Assembly: GCA_046294735.1 (NCBI GenBank)
Contig: JBKBKB010000004.1
Location: 186,001 to 250,000, forward strand
DNA from: 34-65-8 sp046294735
Lineage (GTDB): Bacteria; Pseudomonadota; Alphaproteobacteria; Sphingomonadales; Sphingomonadaceae
Length of the DNA stretch: 64,000 nucleotides
Direction: 5' to 3'
Shown piece after piece: positions 17,120 to 25,692 of the stretch. Positions within the stretch are counted from its first letter, which is position 1; each line of letters starts with the position of its first letter. Made by a program: the position numbers and the translations under genes. Below the pieces are notes generated by a model that was given only the letters and a program-made list of their open reading frames with translations, made no database searches and was not told the origin of the DNA.

Positions 17120-17163
17120 GGGTGTGCAGGGGGCGGCTCCTCACCCCGCCCCCTGCCACACCC
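17120..17163. terminator. Strong convergent hairpin between S9 peptidase and DUF2585 gene
   Basis: GGGTGTG plus CAGGGGGCGG (17120-17136) pairs with CCGCCCCCTG, a one-base bulge, and CACACCC (17146-17163). Seventeen base pairs close a 9-base loop. It serves both converging genes and overlaps the last codons of the minus-strand gene. There is no T-run on either side. Confidence 0.7.
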
Positions 17164-17731
17164 GGATGCTTTCCAGCGGCCAGACCAGCATGATCACGTT
17201 AAGCGTCAGGTTGTCCCGCACCACTAGCGCGGTGACGATCTCCGCCGCAATGGCCAGCGCCACCGTCACCTTCACCGGCAGGCGCATGGCCAGCCAGAAG
17301 CCCAGGCTCATCCAGCCGATGTCGGCCATGGAATTGATCACGCTGTCACCCGAATACCCCCAGTTGACCGTGACCGCGCGGTAGCGGTCGATCACGAACG
17401 GGGTATTCTCGACAATCTCCCACGCTGCTTCGATGAACACCGCCAGCGGGAAGCCCCAGCGTGCGGCACCTTTCCCGCCCAGTCGCCATTTGCAGAACAG
17501 CAGCCAGGCGAGGCCATAGAACACCATGCCGTGGATGATGTGACTGGGGGTGTACCAGTCCGACAGGTGCTGGCTGTTGCCGGACGAGTTGATGTTGCCA
17601 TACCACAGCTCGACCGTGCCGCAGGTGCAGATCGGCGGGCGGCCCATCGCCAGCAGCACACCGAGCGTGACGAGCACCATAAGGAGGACGGCAATCCATG
17701 CCGGGCGATGGGGGCTGAGCGGGGCAGACAT
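17141..17731 (-). CDS. DUF2585 (UPF0314) membrane protein
   Basis: Integral membrane protein of 196 residues (MSAPLSPHRPAWIAVLLMVL), with about five hydrophobic segments and the family motifs NSSGNSQHLSDWYTPSHIIHG and WEIVENTPFVIDRYR. The function of this conserved alphaproteobacterial family is unknown to me. A longer frame back to 18001 only overlaps crtY on the other strand; the ATG at 17731 matches the usual start of the family. Confidence 0.85.
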   Translation of the reverse strand: MSAPLSPHRPAWIAVLLMVLVTLGVLLAMGRPPICTCGTVELWYGNINSSGNSQHLSDWYTPSHIIHGMVFYGLAWLLFCKWRLGGKGAARWGFPLAVFIEAAWEIVENTPFVIDRYRAVTVNWGYSGDSVINSMADIGWMSLGFWLAMRLPVKVTVALAIAAEIVTALVVRDNLTLNVIMLVWPLESIRVWQGAG

Positions 17732-17839
17732 GGCTGGTCTTGTTGCCTTTTGCCCGCTCCGGCGCAAGTGCTGGCGCTGGCAGTGCACTTGCCTCAACCC
17801 ATTGCCCGAGCGGCGCGGCTCGCCTAGGGCGATGCTCGC

Positions 17840-19048
17840 ATGAGCGGGCGCGCCACCATATCGGGAACGGACACCAGAACGGAAATCGCCATTGTCGGCG
17901 GCGGGCTGGCAGGCGGGCTGATCGCGCTGGCCTTGCGGCAGGCCCGTCCAGACGTGGCGGTCCATCTGTACGAGGCCGGGCCGGTGCTGGGCGGCAACCA
18001 CCGCTGGAGCTGGTTCGAGAGCGATCTCGACGCTGCCGGGAACGCCCTGCTAGCCCCTTTCCGCAAGATCGCGTGGCAGGGTTACGAGGTGCGGTTTCCC
18101 GCCTACCAACGCAAGCTCAAAGCCAAATACAACTCGCTCTCCAGCGCCGATTTCGAACCGGCCCTCCGGCGCGAACTGGGGCAGGACACGATCCGCACCG
18201 GAACGCCGGTCGCCGCGCTCGATGCGAACGGGATTACTCTGGCCAACGGCACCCGCGTTTCCGCCCGCGCGGTGATCGACTGCCGCGACATGGCAACCGG
18301 CAGCACGCTGCGCGGCGGCTGGCAGGTCTTCATGGGGCGCCATTTCCGCACTCCGGGGCCGCACGGTCTCGCCCATCCGATCGTGATGGATGCCCATGTC
18401 GAGCAGCACGGTGCCTACAGGTTTGTCTATGTCCTGCCGCTCGGGGCAGACGAACTGTTTGTCGAGGATACCTATTACGCCGACAGCCCGGAGCTGGACC
18501 GCAGCGCCCTGTCGGGCCGGATCGACCGCTATTGCCAGGCCCAGGGCTGGGACGGCACGATCCTGCACGGCGAGGCAGGCGTCCTGCCGGTCATCACCGG
18601 GGGCGACTTTGCCGCCTGGCAGCGCGCTCAGGCGATTGACGGGGTGGCGCGGGCCGGGGCCGGTGGCGGCTTCGTCCACCCGCTGACCAGCTACACCCTG
18701 CCGTTCGCGGTGGAGACGGCGCTGGCCATCGCGGCCGATGCCGACCTGCCGGGCGACCAGCTCGCCGCTTTGCTGGCTGACCGTGCGCGGCGCCACTGGG
18801 CCGATACCGGGTTTTACCGCGCCCTTGGCCGGATGCTGTTCGATGCTGCGGAGCCGGACCAGCGCTACCGCGTATTCCAACGCTTCTACCGCCTGCGCCA
18901 GCCTTTGATCGAACGGTTCTACGCCGCACGTTCCACCACAGCGGACAAGGCGCGCATCCTTTGTGGCAAACCACCCGTATCCATTCTGCGGGCGCTGTCG
19001 GCATTGGCCGGCCAGAGCGCTCCGCTTAGAGAAAGACAACGACCATGA
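17840..19048 (+). CDS. crtY: Lycopene beta-cyclase CrtY
   Basis: Flavoprotein of 402 residues that forms the beta-ionone rings of beta-carotene from lycopene at the membrane. The N-terminal dinucleotide motif IAIVGGGLAGGL is followed by EAGPVLGGNHRWSW, characteristic of bacterial CrtY. GGGFVHPLTSYTLP occurs in the C-terminal half. The stop overlaps the crtI start as ATGA. The divergent DUF2585 gene starts 108 bases upstream, so the carotenoid promoter should lie in 17732-17839; I see no clear -35/-10 there. Confidence 0.94.
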   Translation: MSGRATISGTDTRTEIAIVGGGLAGGLIALALRQARPDVAVHLYEAGPVLGGNHRWSWFESDLDAAGNALLAPFRKIAWQGYEVRFPAYQRKLKAKYNSLSSADFEPALRRELGQDTIRTGTPVAALDANGITLANGTRVSARAVIDCRDMATGSTLRGGWQVFMGRHFRTPGPHGLAHPIVMDAHVEQHGAYRFVYVLPLGADELFVEDTYYADSPELDRSALSGRIDRYCQAQGWDGTILHGEAGVLPVITGGDFAAWQRAQAIDGVARAGAGGGFVHPLTSYTLPFAVETALAIAADADLPGDQLAALLADRARRHWADTGFYRALGRMLFDAAEPDQRYRVFQRFYRLRQPLIERFYAARSTTADKARILCGKPPVSILRALSALAGQSAPLRERQRP

Positions 19049-20589
19049 CCGTCCGATCTGCTGACCCCGTGACCACTCTCGGCATTTCCCCGGACCTGAA
19101 AACCACCGGCAAGCGCGCCTGCGTGATCGGCTCTGGATTCGGCGGCATGGCGCTCGCCTTGCGACTGCAATCGGCCGGAATCCAGACCACCGTGGTCGAG
19201 GGGCGCGACAAGCCGGGCGGGCGGGCCTATTTCTGGGAACGGGATGGCTTCGTGTTCGATGGCGGGCCGACAGTGGTGACCGATCCGGATTGCCTGCGCG
19301 AACTTTGGGCGCTGTCAGGCCATGACATGGCGGCCGACGTGGAACTGATGCCGGTCATGCCGTTCTACCGGCTCAACTGGCCCGATGGCACCAACTTCGA
19401 CTATTCCAATGACGAAGCCCAGCTCCACAGCGAAATCGCCAAGCTCAACCCGGCGGATGTCGCGGGCTACCAGCGGTTCCTCGAATATGCCGCCGGGGTT
19501 TACGAGGAAGGGTACGTCAAGCTTGGCCATGTCCCGTTTCTCGATTTCAAGTCGATGCTGAAGGCTGCCCCGGCGCTGGCCAAGAAGCAGGCCTGGCGCA
19601 GCGTCTATTCGATGGTCTCCAGCTTCGTGCAAAGCGAGAAGCTGCGCGAGGCGCTGAGCTTCCACACGCTACTGGTCGGCGGCAACCCGATGAAAACCAG
19701 CAGCATCTACGCCCTGATCCACAAACTGGAAAAGGATGGTGGCGTCTGGTGGACGCGGGGCGGCACCAACCGCTTGATCGCCGGCATGATCCGCCATTTC
19801 GAGCGGCTCGGCGGAACCATGCGAGTGGGCGACCCGGTCACACAGGTTCACACCATCGGCAACCGCGCCACCGAGGTCGAGGCGGCGAGCGGCTGGCGCG
19901 AAAAGTTCGACGCAGTCGCCAGCAACGCCGACATCATGCATTCCTATCGCGACCTTTTGGGCGGCACCAAGCGGGGCAAGGACCAGGCGAAATCGCTTGG
20001 GCGCAAAAGCTTCAGCCCCGGGCTGTTCGTGGTCCATTTCGGGCTCGAAGGCACCTGGCCGGGCATCCCGCATCACATGATCCTGTTCGGCCCGCGCTAC
20101 AAAGGCCTGCTGGACGACATCTACACTCACGGCGTGCTGCCGCAGGATTTCAGCATCTACCTGCACCACCCGACCGTGACTGATCCGAGCATGGCCCCTC
20201 CGGGCAAGAGCACTTTTTACGCGCTGGTCCCGGTGGCGCACATGGGCAAGCTGGCGGTCGACTGGGACGAAGTCGGCCCGATGCTGGAAAAGCGCATTCT
20301 TGACGAAGTCGGGCGGCGGCTGATCCCCGATATCCATGATCGAATCGTGACCAAGTTCAGCTACGCCCCGAAAGACTTCGCGCATGACCTCAACGCTCAC
20401 CTCGGCAGCGCTTTCAGCCTGGAGCCGGTGCTGTGGCAAAGCGCATACTTTCGCGGTCACAATCGCGATGACGTGATTGGCAACTTCTACCTTGTCGGCG
20501 CCGGCACCCACCCGGGCGCAGGCATCCCCGGCGTAGTCGGCAGCGCAAAGGCGACTGCCGGGTTGATGCTGGAGGATCTGGCGCGGTGA
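19045..20589 (+). CDS. crtI: Phytoene desaturase CrtI
   Basis: FAD-dependent desaturase of 514 residues converting phytoene to lycopene. The N-terminal motif CVIGSGFGGMALALRL is followed by EGRDKPGGRAY and DGGPTVVTDP. The C-terminal CrtI signature is YLVGAGTHPGAGIPGVVGSA. Its ATG overlaps the crtY stop, so the two are translationally coupled, and its stop overlaps the next gene's GTG. Length is typical of the bacterial four-step desaturases; whether three or four steps are done cannot be read. Confidence 0.96.
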   Translation: MTVRSADPVTTLGISPDLKTTGKRACVIGSGFGGMALALRLQSAGIQTTVVEGRDKPGGRAYFWERDGFVFDGGPTVVTDPDCLRELWALSGHDMAADVELMPVMPFYRLNWPDGTNFDYSNDEAQLHSEIAKLNPADVAGYQRFLEYAAGVYEEGYVKLGHVPFLDFKSMLKAAPALAKKQAWRSVYSMVSSFVQSEKLREALSFHTLLVGGNPMKTSSIYALIHKLEKDGGVWWTRGGTNRLIAGMIRHFERLGGTMRVGDPVTQVHTIGNRATEVEAASGWREKFDAVASNADIMHSYRDLLGGTKRGKDQAKSLGRKSFSPGLFVVHFGLEGTWPGIPHHMILFGPRYKGLLDDIYTHGVLPQDFSIYLHHPTVTDPSMAPPGKSTFYALVPVAHMGKLAVDWDEVGPMLEKRILDEVGRRLIPDIHDRIVTKFSYAPKDFAHDLNAHLGSAFSLEPVLWQSAYFRGHNRDDVIGNFYLVGAGTHPGAGIPGVVGSAKATAGLMLEDLAR

Positions 20590-21167
20590 ACCGCATCGCA
20601 GTCTATTGCGGCTCGGCCACGCCCGCTGATCCGCGCTATATGACCCTTGCCCGCGACGTCGGCCGTACGCTGGCAGAGCGGGGCATTGGCGTCGTCTATG
20701 GTGGCGGCAGGCTGGGGCTGATGGGCGCGGTGGCCGCTGGCGCGCTGGAGGCGGGCGGCGAGGTGATCGGGGTTATTCCCGAAGCGCTGGCAGGGTCCGA
20801 AGTTGCCAACACCGATTGCTCCGAACTTCACGTGGTCGCCGGAATGCACGAACGCAAACGCGCGTTTACCGACCTGAGCGATGGTTTCATTACCATCCCC
20901 GGCGGCGTCGGCACGATGGACGAACTGTGGGAAGCGATCAGCTGGGCACAACTTGGCTATCACTCCGATCCGGTCGGGTTGCTCAACGCATTCGGTTTTT
21001 ACGACCACCTGATTGCCTTCAAGCAGCACATGGTCGAAGTTGGCTTTGTCCGGCCCGCGCATCAGAACATCCTGATCGCGCGGGAAACCCTGCCCGACCT
21101 GCTCGACGCGATGGCGGCATACGTTCCGCACACTCCGATTTTCCGGATGAAGGCGGACGATTTGTGA
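20586..21167 (+). CDS. LOG-family (TIGR00730) nucleotide phosphoribohydrolase
   Basis: Cytosolic protein of 193 residues with the LOG fold: GGGRLGLMG, MHERKRA with the catalytic Arg, and PGGVGTMDELWE with the catalytic Glu. The family hydrolyses nucleoside 5'-monophosphates such as AMP or cytokinin nucleotides to base and ribose 5-phosphate. It begins with GTG overlapping the crtI stop (GTGA) and ends overlapping the crtB GTG, so it is embedded in the carotenoid operon. A role in pigment synthesis is not known from the family. Confidence 0.9.
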   Translation: MNRIAVYCGSATPADPRYMTLARDVGRTLAERGIGVVYGGGRLGLMGAVAAGALEAGGEVIGVIPEALAGSEVANTDCSELHVVAGMHERKRAFTDLSDGFITIPGGVGTMDELWEAISWAQLGYHSDPVGLLNAFGFYDHLIAFKQHMVEVGFVRPAHQNILIARETLPDLLDAMAAYVPHTPIFRMKADDL

Positions 21168-22129
21168 GCAGTCGCCGGGCCGAACTGGTCGAGCTGTCGC
21201 GCCGCTCGATCAAGCGCGGGTCCAAGAGCTTTTCCGCCGCCAGCCGCCTGTTCGACCGGCAGACCCGCGAGCGGGTGTGGCTGCTCTACGCCTGGTGCCG
21301 CCGGTGCGATGACATTGCCGATGCGCAGGAACTGGGCGGCGCGCTGGGCGATCAGTCGGGTGCTGCCGAACGCCTCGCGCGTATCCGCGCGCTCACCGCC
21401 AAGGCGTTCGCAGGCGAGGCGACCGGCGACCCGGCGTTCGACGCACTGGGAGTGGTGGCAAAGGAATGCGGCATTTCGCCTGCCATGGCGGAGGACGTGA
21501 TTGCCGGGTTCGCGCTCGATGCCGACGACTGGCGGCCGCGCTCGACACGCGATCTGATGCGCTACTGCTATCACGTGGCGGGCGCGGTCGGCGCGATGAT
21601 GGCGCTGGTGATGGGCGTTTCCCCGCATGACGAAGACACGCTGGACCGCGCCTGCGACCTCGGGTTCGCGTTCCAGCTCGCCAACATCGCCCGCGACGTG
21701 GTGGAGGATGACGCGGCGGCGCGGTGCTACATTCCGATCGAATGGCTGGTGGAGGAAGACATCGAACCCGGCCAGCACACCAAGCCGCACCACCGGCAGG
21801 AACTGGCCGACATGGCTACAAGACTGGTCAGCTTGATGGAAACGCATGAGGCCGCCGCCCGCATTGGTGCGGCTCGCCTGCCCTTCCGCAGCCGCTGGGC
21901 GGTGCTCAGCGCAGCGCGGATTTACGGCGAAATCGGGCGCGAGGTGCGGCAGCGCGGCACTGCGGCATGGGATCATCGCGTGTCCACCACCAAGGCGGCC
22001 AAGATCCGCCATGCCGCGGCTGCTTTTGTCGAGGCTGCGGTGAACAAGCCGCAAGTGCTGGCCAAAATGCCGCGCTGGACGCGGCGGGATTTCACGGCAC
22101 AACTCGACAGGGGCGAACACGGGGGTTAA
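21164..22129 (+). CDS. crtB: Phytoene synthase CrtB
   Basis: Squalene/phytoene synthase of 321 residues that joins two geranylgeranyl diphosphates head to head. The Mg-binding aspartate motifs are visible as RCDDIAD and ANIARDVVEDD, followed by ARCYIPIEWL. The GTG at 21164 (VSSRRAELVELSRRS) was chosen because it overlaps the LOG stop (GTGA); the frame is open further upstream but only inside the LOG gene. It completes the route to beta-carotene together with crtI and crtY; ketolase or hydroxylase genes are not in this window. Confidence 0.95.
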   Translation: MSSRRAELVELSRRSIKRGSKSFSAASRLFDRQTRERVWLLYAWCRRCDDIADAQELGGALGDQSGAAERLARIRALTAKAFAGEATGDPAFDALGVVAKECGISPAMAEDVIAGFALDADDWRPRSTRDLMRYCYHVAGAVGAMMALVMGVSPHDEDTLDRACDLGFAFQLANIARDVVEDDAAARCYIPIEWLVEEDIEPGQHTKPHHRQELADMATRLVSLMETHEAAARIGAARLPFRSRWAVLSAARIYGEIGREVRQRGTAAWDHRVSTTKAAKIRHAAAAFVEAAVNKPQVLAKMPRWTRRDFTAQLDRGEHGG

Positions 22130-22138
22130 CCCGTTGGC

Positions 22139-24046
22139 ATGATCACCAAACTCCTGATCGCCAACCGCGGCGAAATTGCCTGCCGCATCATCCGCACTGC
22201 GCGCGAAATGGGCGTGGCGACGGTCGCGGTCTATTCCGATGCCGATGCCAAGGCGCTGCATGTGCGCCAAGCGGACGAGGCGGTGCATATCGGCCCCTCG
22301 CCCGCTGCTGAAAGCTATCTGGTAGGGGCAAAGATCATCGCCGCCGCCAAACAGACCGGCGCGGATGGGATCCATCCGGGTTACGGGTTCCTCAGCGAGA
22401 ATGCCGATTTCGCGCAGGCAGTTCTGGACGCAGGGCTGATCTGGGTCGGCCCCAAGCCTGCCAGCATCCGCGCGATGGGGCTGAAGGACGCGGCCAAGCA
22501 GCTGATGCGCTCCGTCGGGGTACCGGTGACGCCGGGGTATGACGGGTCGGACCAGTCGGTCGAGCGGCTCACCGCCGAGGCCGAGGCCATCGGCTACCCC
22601 GTGCTCATCAAGGCGGTCGCGGGCGGCGGCGGCAAGGGGATGCGCAAGGTCGATGCTCCCGCCGACTTCGCTGCGTCACTGGAGAGCTGCCGCCGCGAGG
22701 CCAAGGCCAGCTTCGGCAACACGCAAGTGCTGCTGGAAAAGTGGATCACCTCGCCCCGCCATATCGAGGTGCAGGTGTTCGGCGACAGCCACGGCAACGT
22801 CGTCCACCTGTTTGAGCGCGACTGCTCGCTCCAGCGCCGCCACCAGAAGGTGATCGAGGAAGCCCCCGCCCCCGGCATGGACGCGGCCACCCGCGAAGCG
22901 ATCTGCGCCGCCGCCGTGCGCGCGGCCAAGGCAGTCGATTATGAGGGCGCAGGCACGATCGAATTCATCGCCGATGCCTCCGAAGGCCTGCGCGCCGACC
23001 GCATCTTCTTCATGGAAATGAACACGCGCCTTCAGGTGGAACACCCCGTGACCGAGGAAATCACCGGGGTCGATCTGGTCGAATGGCAGCTGCGCGTGGC
23101 AAGCGGCGAGCCCCTGCCCCTCGCCCAAGAGGAGCTGTCGATCAACGGCCACGCCATTGAAGCGCGGCTCTATGCGGAGGACCCTGCGAAGGGGTTTTTG
23201 CCGAGCACGGGGCGGCTGGACTACCTCTACATGGCAACGGGCGACCGCATCGAAACTGGTGTCGAAGAGCGCGACACCATCAGCCCATTCTATGACCCCA
23301 TGATCGCCAAGCTCGTCTGTTGGGGCGCGGATCGTGACGATGCGCTCGACAGCCTGATCGACGCTTGTGAGGCCGTGGAAGTCGAGCCTGTGAAGACCAA
23401 CGCATGGTTCCTCGCGCGCCTGTGTGACGAGCCGCTCGTCCGGCAGGGCGCGATGACAACCGGCTTCATCGGCGACAACCTCGAGCGACTTATCGCCGCG
23501 CCGAAGGCCTATGACGCGCTGCTTCAATACGCCGCCGATGACTTCGCCACTGAGCTCCTACCGGGCGGCATGAACAATCCGCTTTATCAGCTCCACCAGC
23601 TGCGGTTCGGTTTCCGGCTGAACGGACCTGAGCGCCGAACCGTGCGGCTGGAGGCCGACGGCGAACTGGTTGAAGTGGCTGTTGGCGAACACGCATTGGC
23701 ATTCGACACCAAGCGGGTGAGCGTAATTGACGGGCAAGCCCGGATCTATTTCGATAAGGGCTATGCTCATCGGATCAGGCTCGAACGTCCAGAGGGCACC
23801 GGCCAAGCCTCCGCCGCCGATGGCGCGATCATTGCGCCGATGCCGGGCAAGGTCATCGCGGTCGATATCAGCGAAGGCCAGGCCGTCACTGCCGGGCAGC
23901 GGCTGTTGGTGCTTGAGGCGATGAAGATGGAACACGCCCTCACCGCGCCCTTCGACGGGGTGATCGAGGGGCTGACGGTCAGCGCAGGCGCGCAGGTGCA
24001 GGTCGAGGCGGTGCTCTGCCGGGTGGTGCCTGCTCGCAAAGAATAG
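22139..24046 (+). CDS. Acyl-CoA carboxylase biotin carboxylase/carrier (alpha) subunit
   Basis: Cytosolic 635-residue subunit. An N-terminal biotin carboxylase domain (LIANRGEIACRIIRTAREMG, ATP-grasp AVAGGGGKGMRKV, EMNTRLQVEHPVTE) and linker are followed by a C-terminal biotinyl domain whose EAMKMEH motif gives biotinylated Lys596. It starts 9 bases after crtB. With the carboxyltransferase at 24114 it forms a two-gene biotin-dependent carboxylase. Acetyl-, propionyl-, methylcrotonyl- or geranyl-CoA could be the substrate; nothing seen here decides. Confidence 0.93.
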   Translation: MITKLLIANRGEIACRIIRTAREMGVATVAVYSDADAKALHVRQADEAVHIGPSPAAESYLVGAKIIAAAKQTGADGIHPGYGFLSENADFAQAVLDAGLIWVGPKPASIRAMGLKDAAKQLMRSVGVPVTPGYDGSDQSVERLTAEAEAIGYPVLIKAVAGGGGKGMRKVDAPADFAASLESCRREAKASFGNTQVLLEKWITSPRHIEVQVFGDSHGNVVHLFERDCSLQRRHQKVIEEAPAPGMDAATREAICAAAVRAAKAVDYEGAGTIEFIADASEGLRADRIFFMEMNTRLQVEHPVTEEITGVDLVEWQLRVASGEPLPLAQEELSINGHAIEARLYAEDPAKGFLPSTGRLDYLYMATGDRIETGVEERDTISPFYDPMIAKLVCWGADRDDALDSLIDACEAVEVEPVKTNAWFLARLCDEPLVRQGAMTTGFIGDNLERLIAAPKAYDALLQYAADDFATELLPGGMNNPLYQLHQLRFGFRLNGPERRTVRLEADGELVEVAVGEHALAFDTKRVSVIDGQARIYFDKGYAHRIRLERPEGTGQASAADGAIIAPMPGKVIAVDISEGQAVTAGQRLLVLEAMKMEHALTAPFDGVIEGLTVSAGAQVQVEAVLCRVVPARKE

Positions 24047-24113
24047 ACTTGCCCACCCCCGGCCCCTGCCCCCAGCGGCGCAGGGGCAGGTGTGGGCCTT
24101 TGGGGGAGAGGGA

Positions 24114-25688
24114 ATGACCTGGGCCAAAGAACTCGAAGAACTGCGCCAGCGCGAAACCCTCGCGGAAGCGATGGGCGGCGCGGACAAGGTGGCGCGCCAG
24201 CATGGGCGGGGCAAGATGGACGCCCGCGCACGGCTCGCGGCATTGTGCGACGAAGGCTCCTTCCGCGAGATCGGCAAGATCGCTGGCACAGCCCGCTATG
24301 ACGCCAATGGCGACCTCGCCAGCCTTACCCCCGCCCCTTTTCTATTTGGCAAGGCGCTGATCAATGGCCGCCCGGTGGTCGCCACCGCCGACGACTTCAC
24401 CATTCGGGGCGGCGCGGCGGATGCCGGAATCAGCCGCAAGATGGTGCAGGCGGAGAAGATGGCGCATGAGCTCAAGCTCCCCATCATCCGCATGATCGAC
24501 GGCACCGGCGGCGGCGGCAGCGTCAAGACATTGGAACAGATCGGCGCGACCTATATCCCCGCCGTGCCCGGCTGGGGCGATGTGGTGACGAACCTCGACA
24601 CCGTGCCGGTGGTGGCGCTGGCGCTTGGGCCCACGGCGGGCCTTGGCGCCGCGCGCACGGTCGCCAGCCACTATTCGATCATGGTGAAAGGCCTCTCGCA
24701 AATCTTCGCCGCTGGCCCTGCGGTAGTGGATGGCCTTGGCGAGGCCTACAAGGGCGGCGCGGCCAATCACGAGGAAGCCAAGGAAGCGCTTGGCGGCTCC
24801 GCGATCCACACCCGCAACGGCGTGGTCGATGACGAGGTCGCCAGCGAGGCCGAAGCCTTTGCCCGCGCGCGGCATTTCCTCAGCTTTATGCCCGAATATG
24901 TCGGCCAGCCCGCCCGCCGCTCGCTGTGCACCGATCCGGTGCATCGCAAGGAGGAGGCGCTGTTGAGCCTCGTCCCGCGCGATCCCAAGCAGGTCTATTC
25001 GATGCGCCGCTGCATGGAGATGCTGTTCGACCACGGCACCGTGTTCGAGATCGGCAGGCAATGGGGCCGCGCCGCAATCACCGCCTTCGCGCGGCTCGAT
25101 GGCTGGCCGGTGTTCGTGATCGCCAGCGACCCCAGCTACCTCGGCGGATCATGGGAAGCCAAGACCTCGGAAAAGGTCGAACGCTTCGTGCGCCTTGCCA
25201 ATCAGTTCCGCCTGCCCATCGTGCATCTGGTGGACAACCCCGGCTTCATGATCGGGCGCGAGGCGGAGATGGCGGGGACGATCCGCTACGGCGTCAACGC
25301 GATGAACGCGATCTACCGCGCCACCGTCCCGCTCGCCAGCATCGTCATGCGCCGCGCCTATGGCATTGCCGGCAGCGCGATGAGCAATGCGGAAGCGTAT
25401 CAGTACCGCTATTGCTGGCCGAGCGGTGACTGGGGCAGCCTGCCCATCGCGGGCGGGCTGGAGGTCGCCTACAAGACCGAACTCGAAGCCGCTGACGATC
25501 CAGCAGCGTTGCTGGAAGAAATCCGCGAACGCCTCGGCAAAGTCACCTCGCCGTTCCGCAGCGCGGAAAGATTCAATGTCGAGGACATCATCGACCCGCG
25601 CGACACGCGGCCACTGCTGTGTGAGTTTGCGGGGCTGGCTTGGCGGCGGTTGGAGGCAGAAACCCTGACCTCGCAATCACGGTTATGA
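24114..25688 (+). CDS. Acyl-CoA carboxylase carboxyltransferase (beta) subunit
   Basis: Carboxyltransferase of 524 residues with N and C crotonase-like halves (RMIDGTGGGGSVKTLE; LVDNPGFMIGREAE; GIAGSAMSN). It moves the carboxyl group from biotin to the acyl-CoA. ATG 24114 follows GGGGGAGAGG; a longer frame from 24090 is not needed. A GCCCCTGC/GCAGGGGC hairpin at 24062-24087 sits between the two subunit genes and may tune their ratio. The sequence resembles the PCC/MCC beta family but not one member clearly. Confidence 0.92.
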   Translation: MTWAKELEELRQRETLAEAMGGADKVARQHGRGKMDARARLAALCDEGSFREIGKIAGTARYDANGDLASLTPAPFLFGKALINGRPVVATADDFTIRGGAADAGISRKMVQAEKMAHELKLPIIRMIDGTGGGGSVKTLEQIGATYIPAVPGWGDVVTNLDTVPVVALALGPTAGLGAARTVASHYSIMVKGLSQIFAAGPAVVDGLGEAYKGGAANHEEAKEALGGSAIHTRNGVVDDEVASEAEAFARARHFLSFMPEYVGQPARRSLCTDPVHRKEEALLSLVPRDPKQVYSMRRCMEMLFDHGTVFEIGRQWGRAAITAFARLDGWPVFVIASDPSYLGGSWEAKTSEKVERFVRLANQFRLPIVHLVDNPGFMIGREAEMAGTIRYGVNAMNAIYRATVPLASIVMRRAYGIAGSAMSNAEAYQYRYCWPSGDWGSLPIAGGLEVAYKTELEAADDPAALLEEIRERLGKVTSPFRSAERFNVEDIIDPRDTRPLLCEFAGLAWRRLEAETLTSQSRL

Positions 25689-25692
25689 AAAG

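Noticed and set aside
20586..21167. LOG gene as evidence for plant hormone production
   Set aside because: LOG-family proteins are widespread in bacteria, and no isopentenyltransferase gene is nearby.
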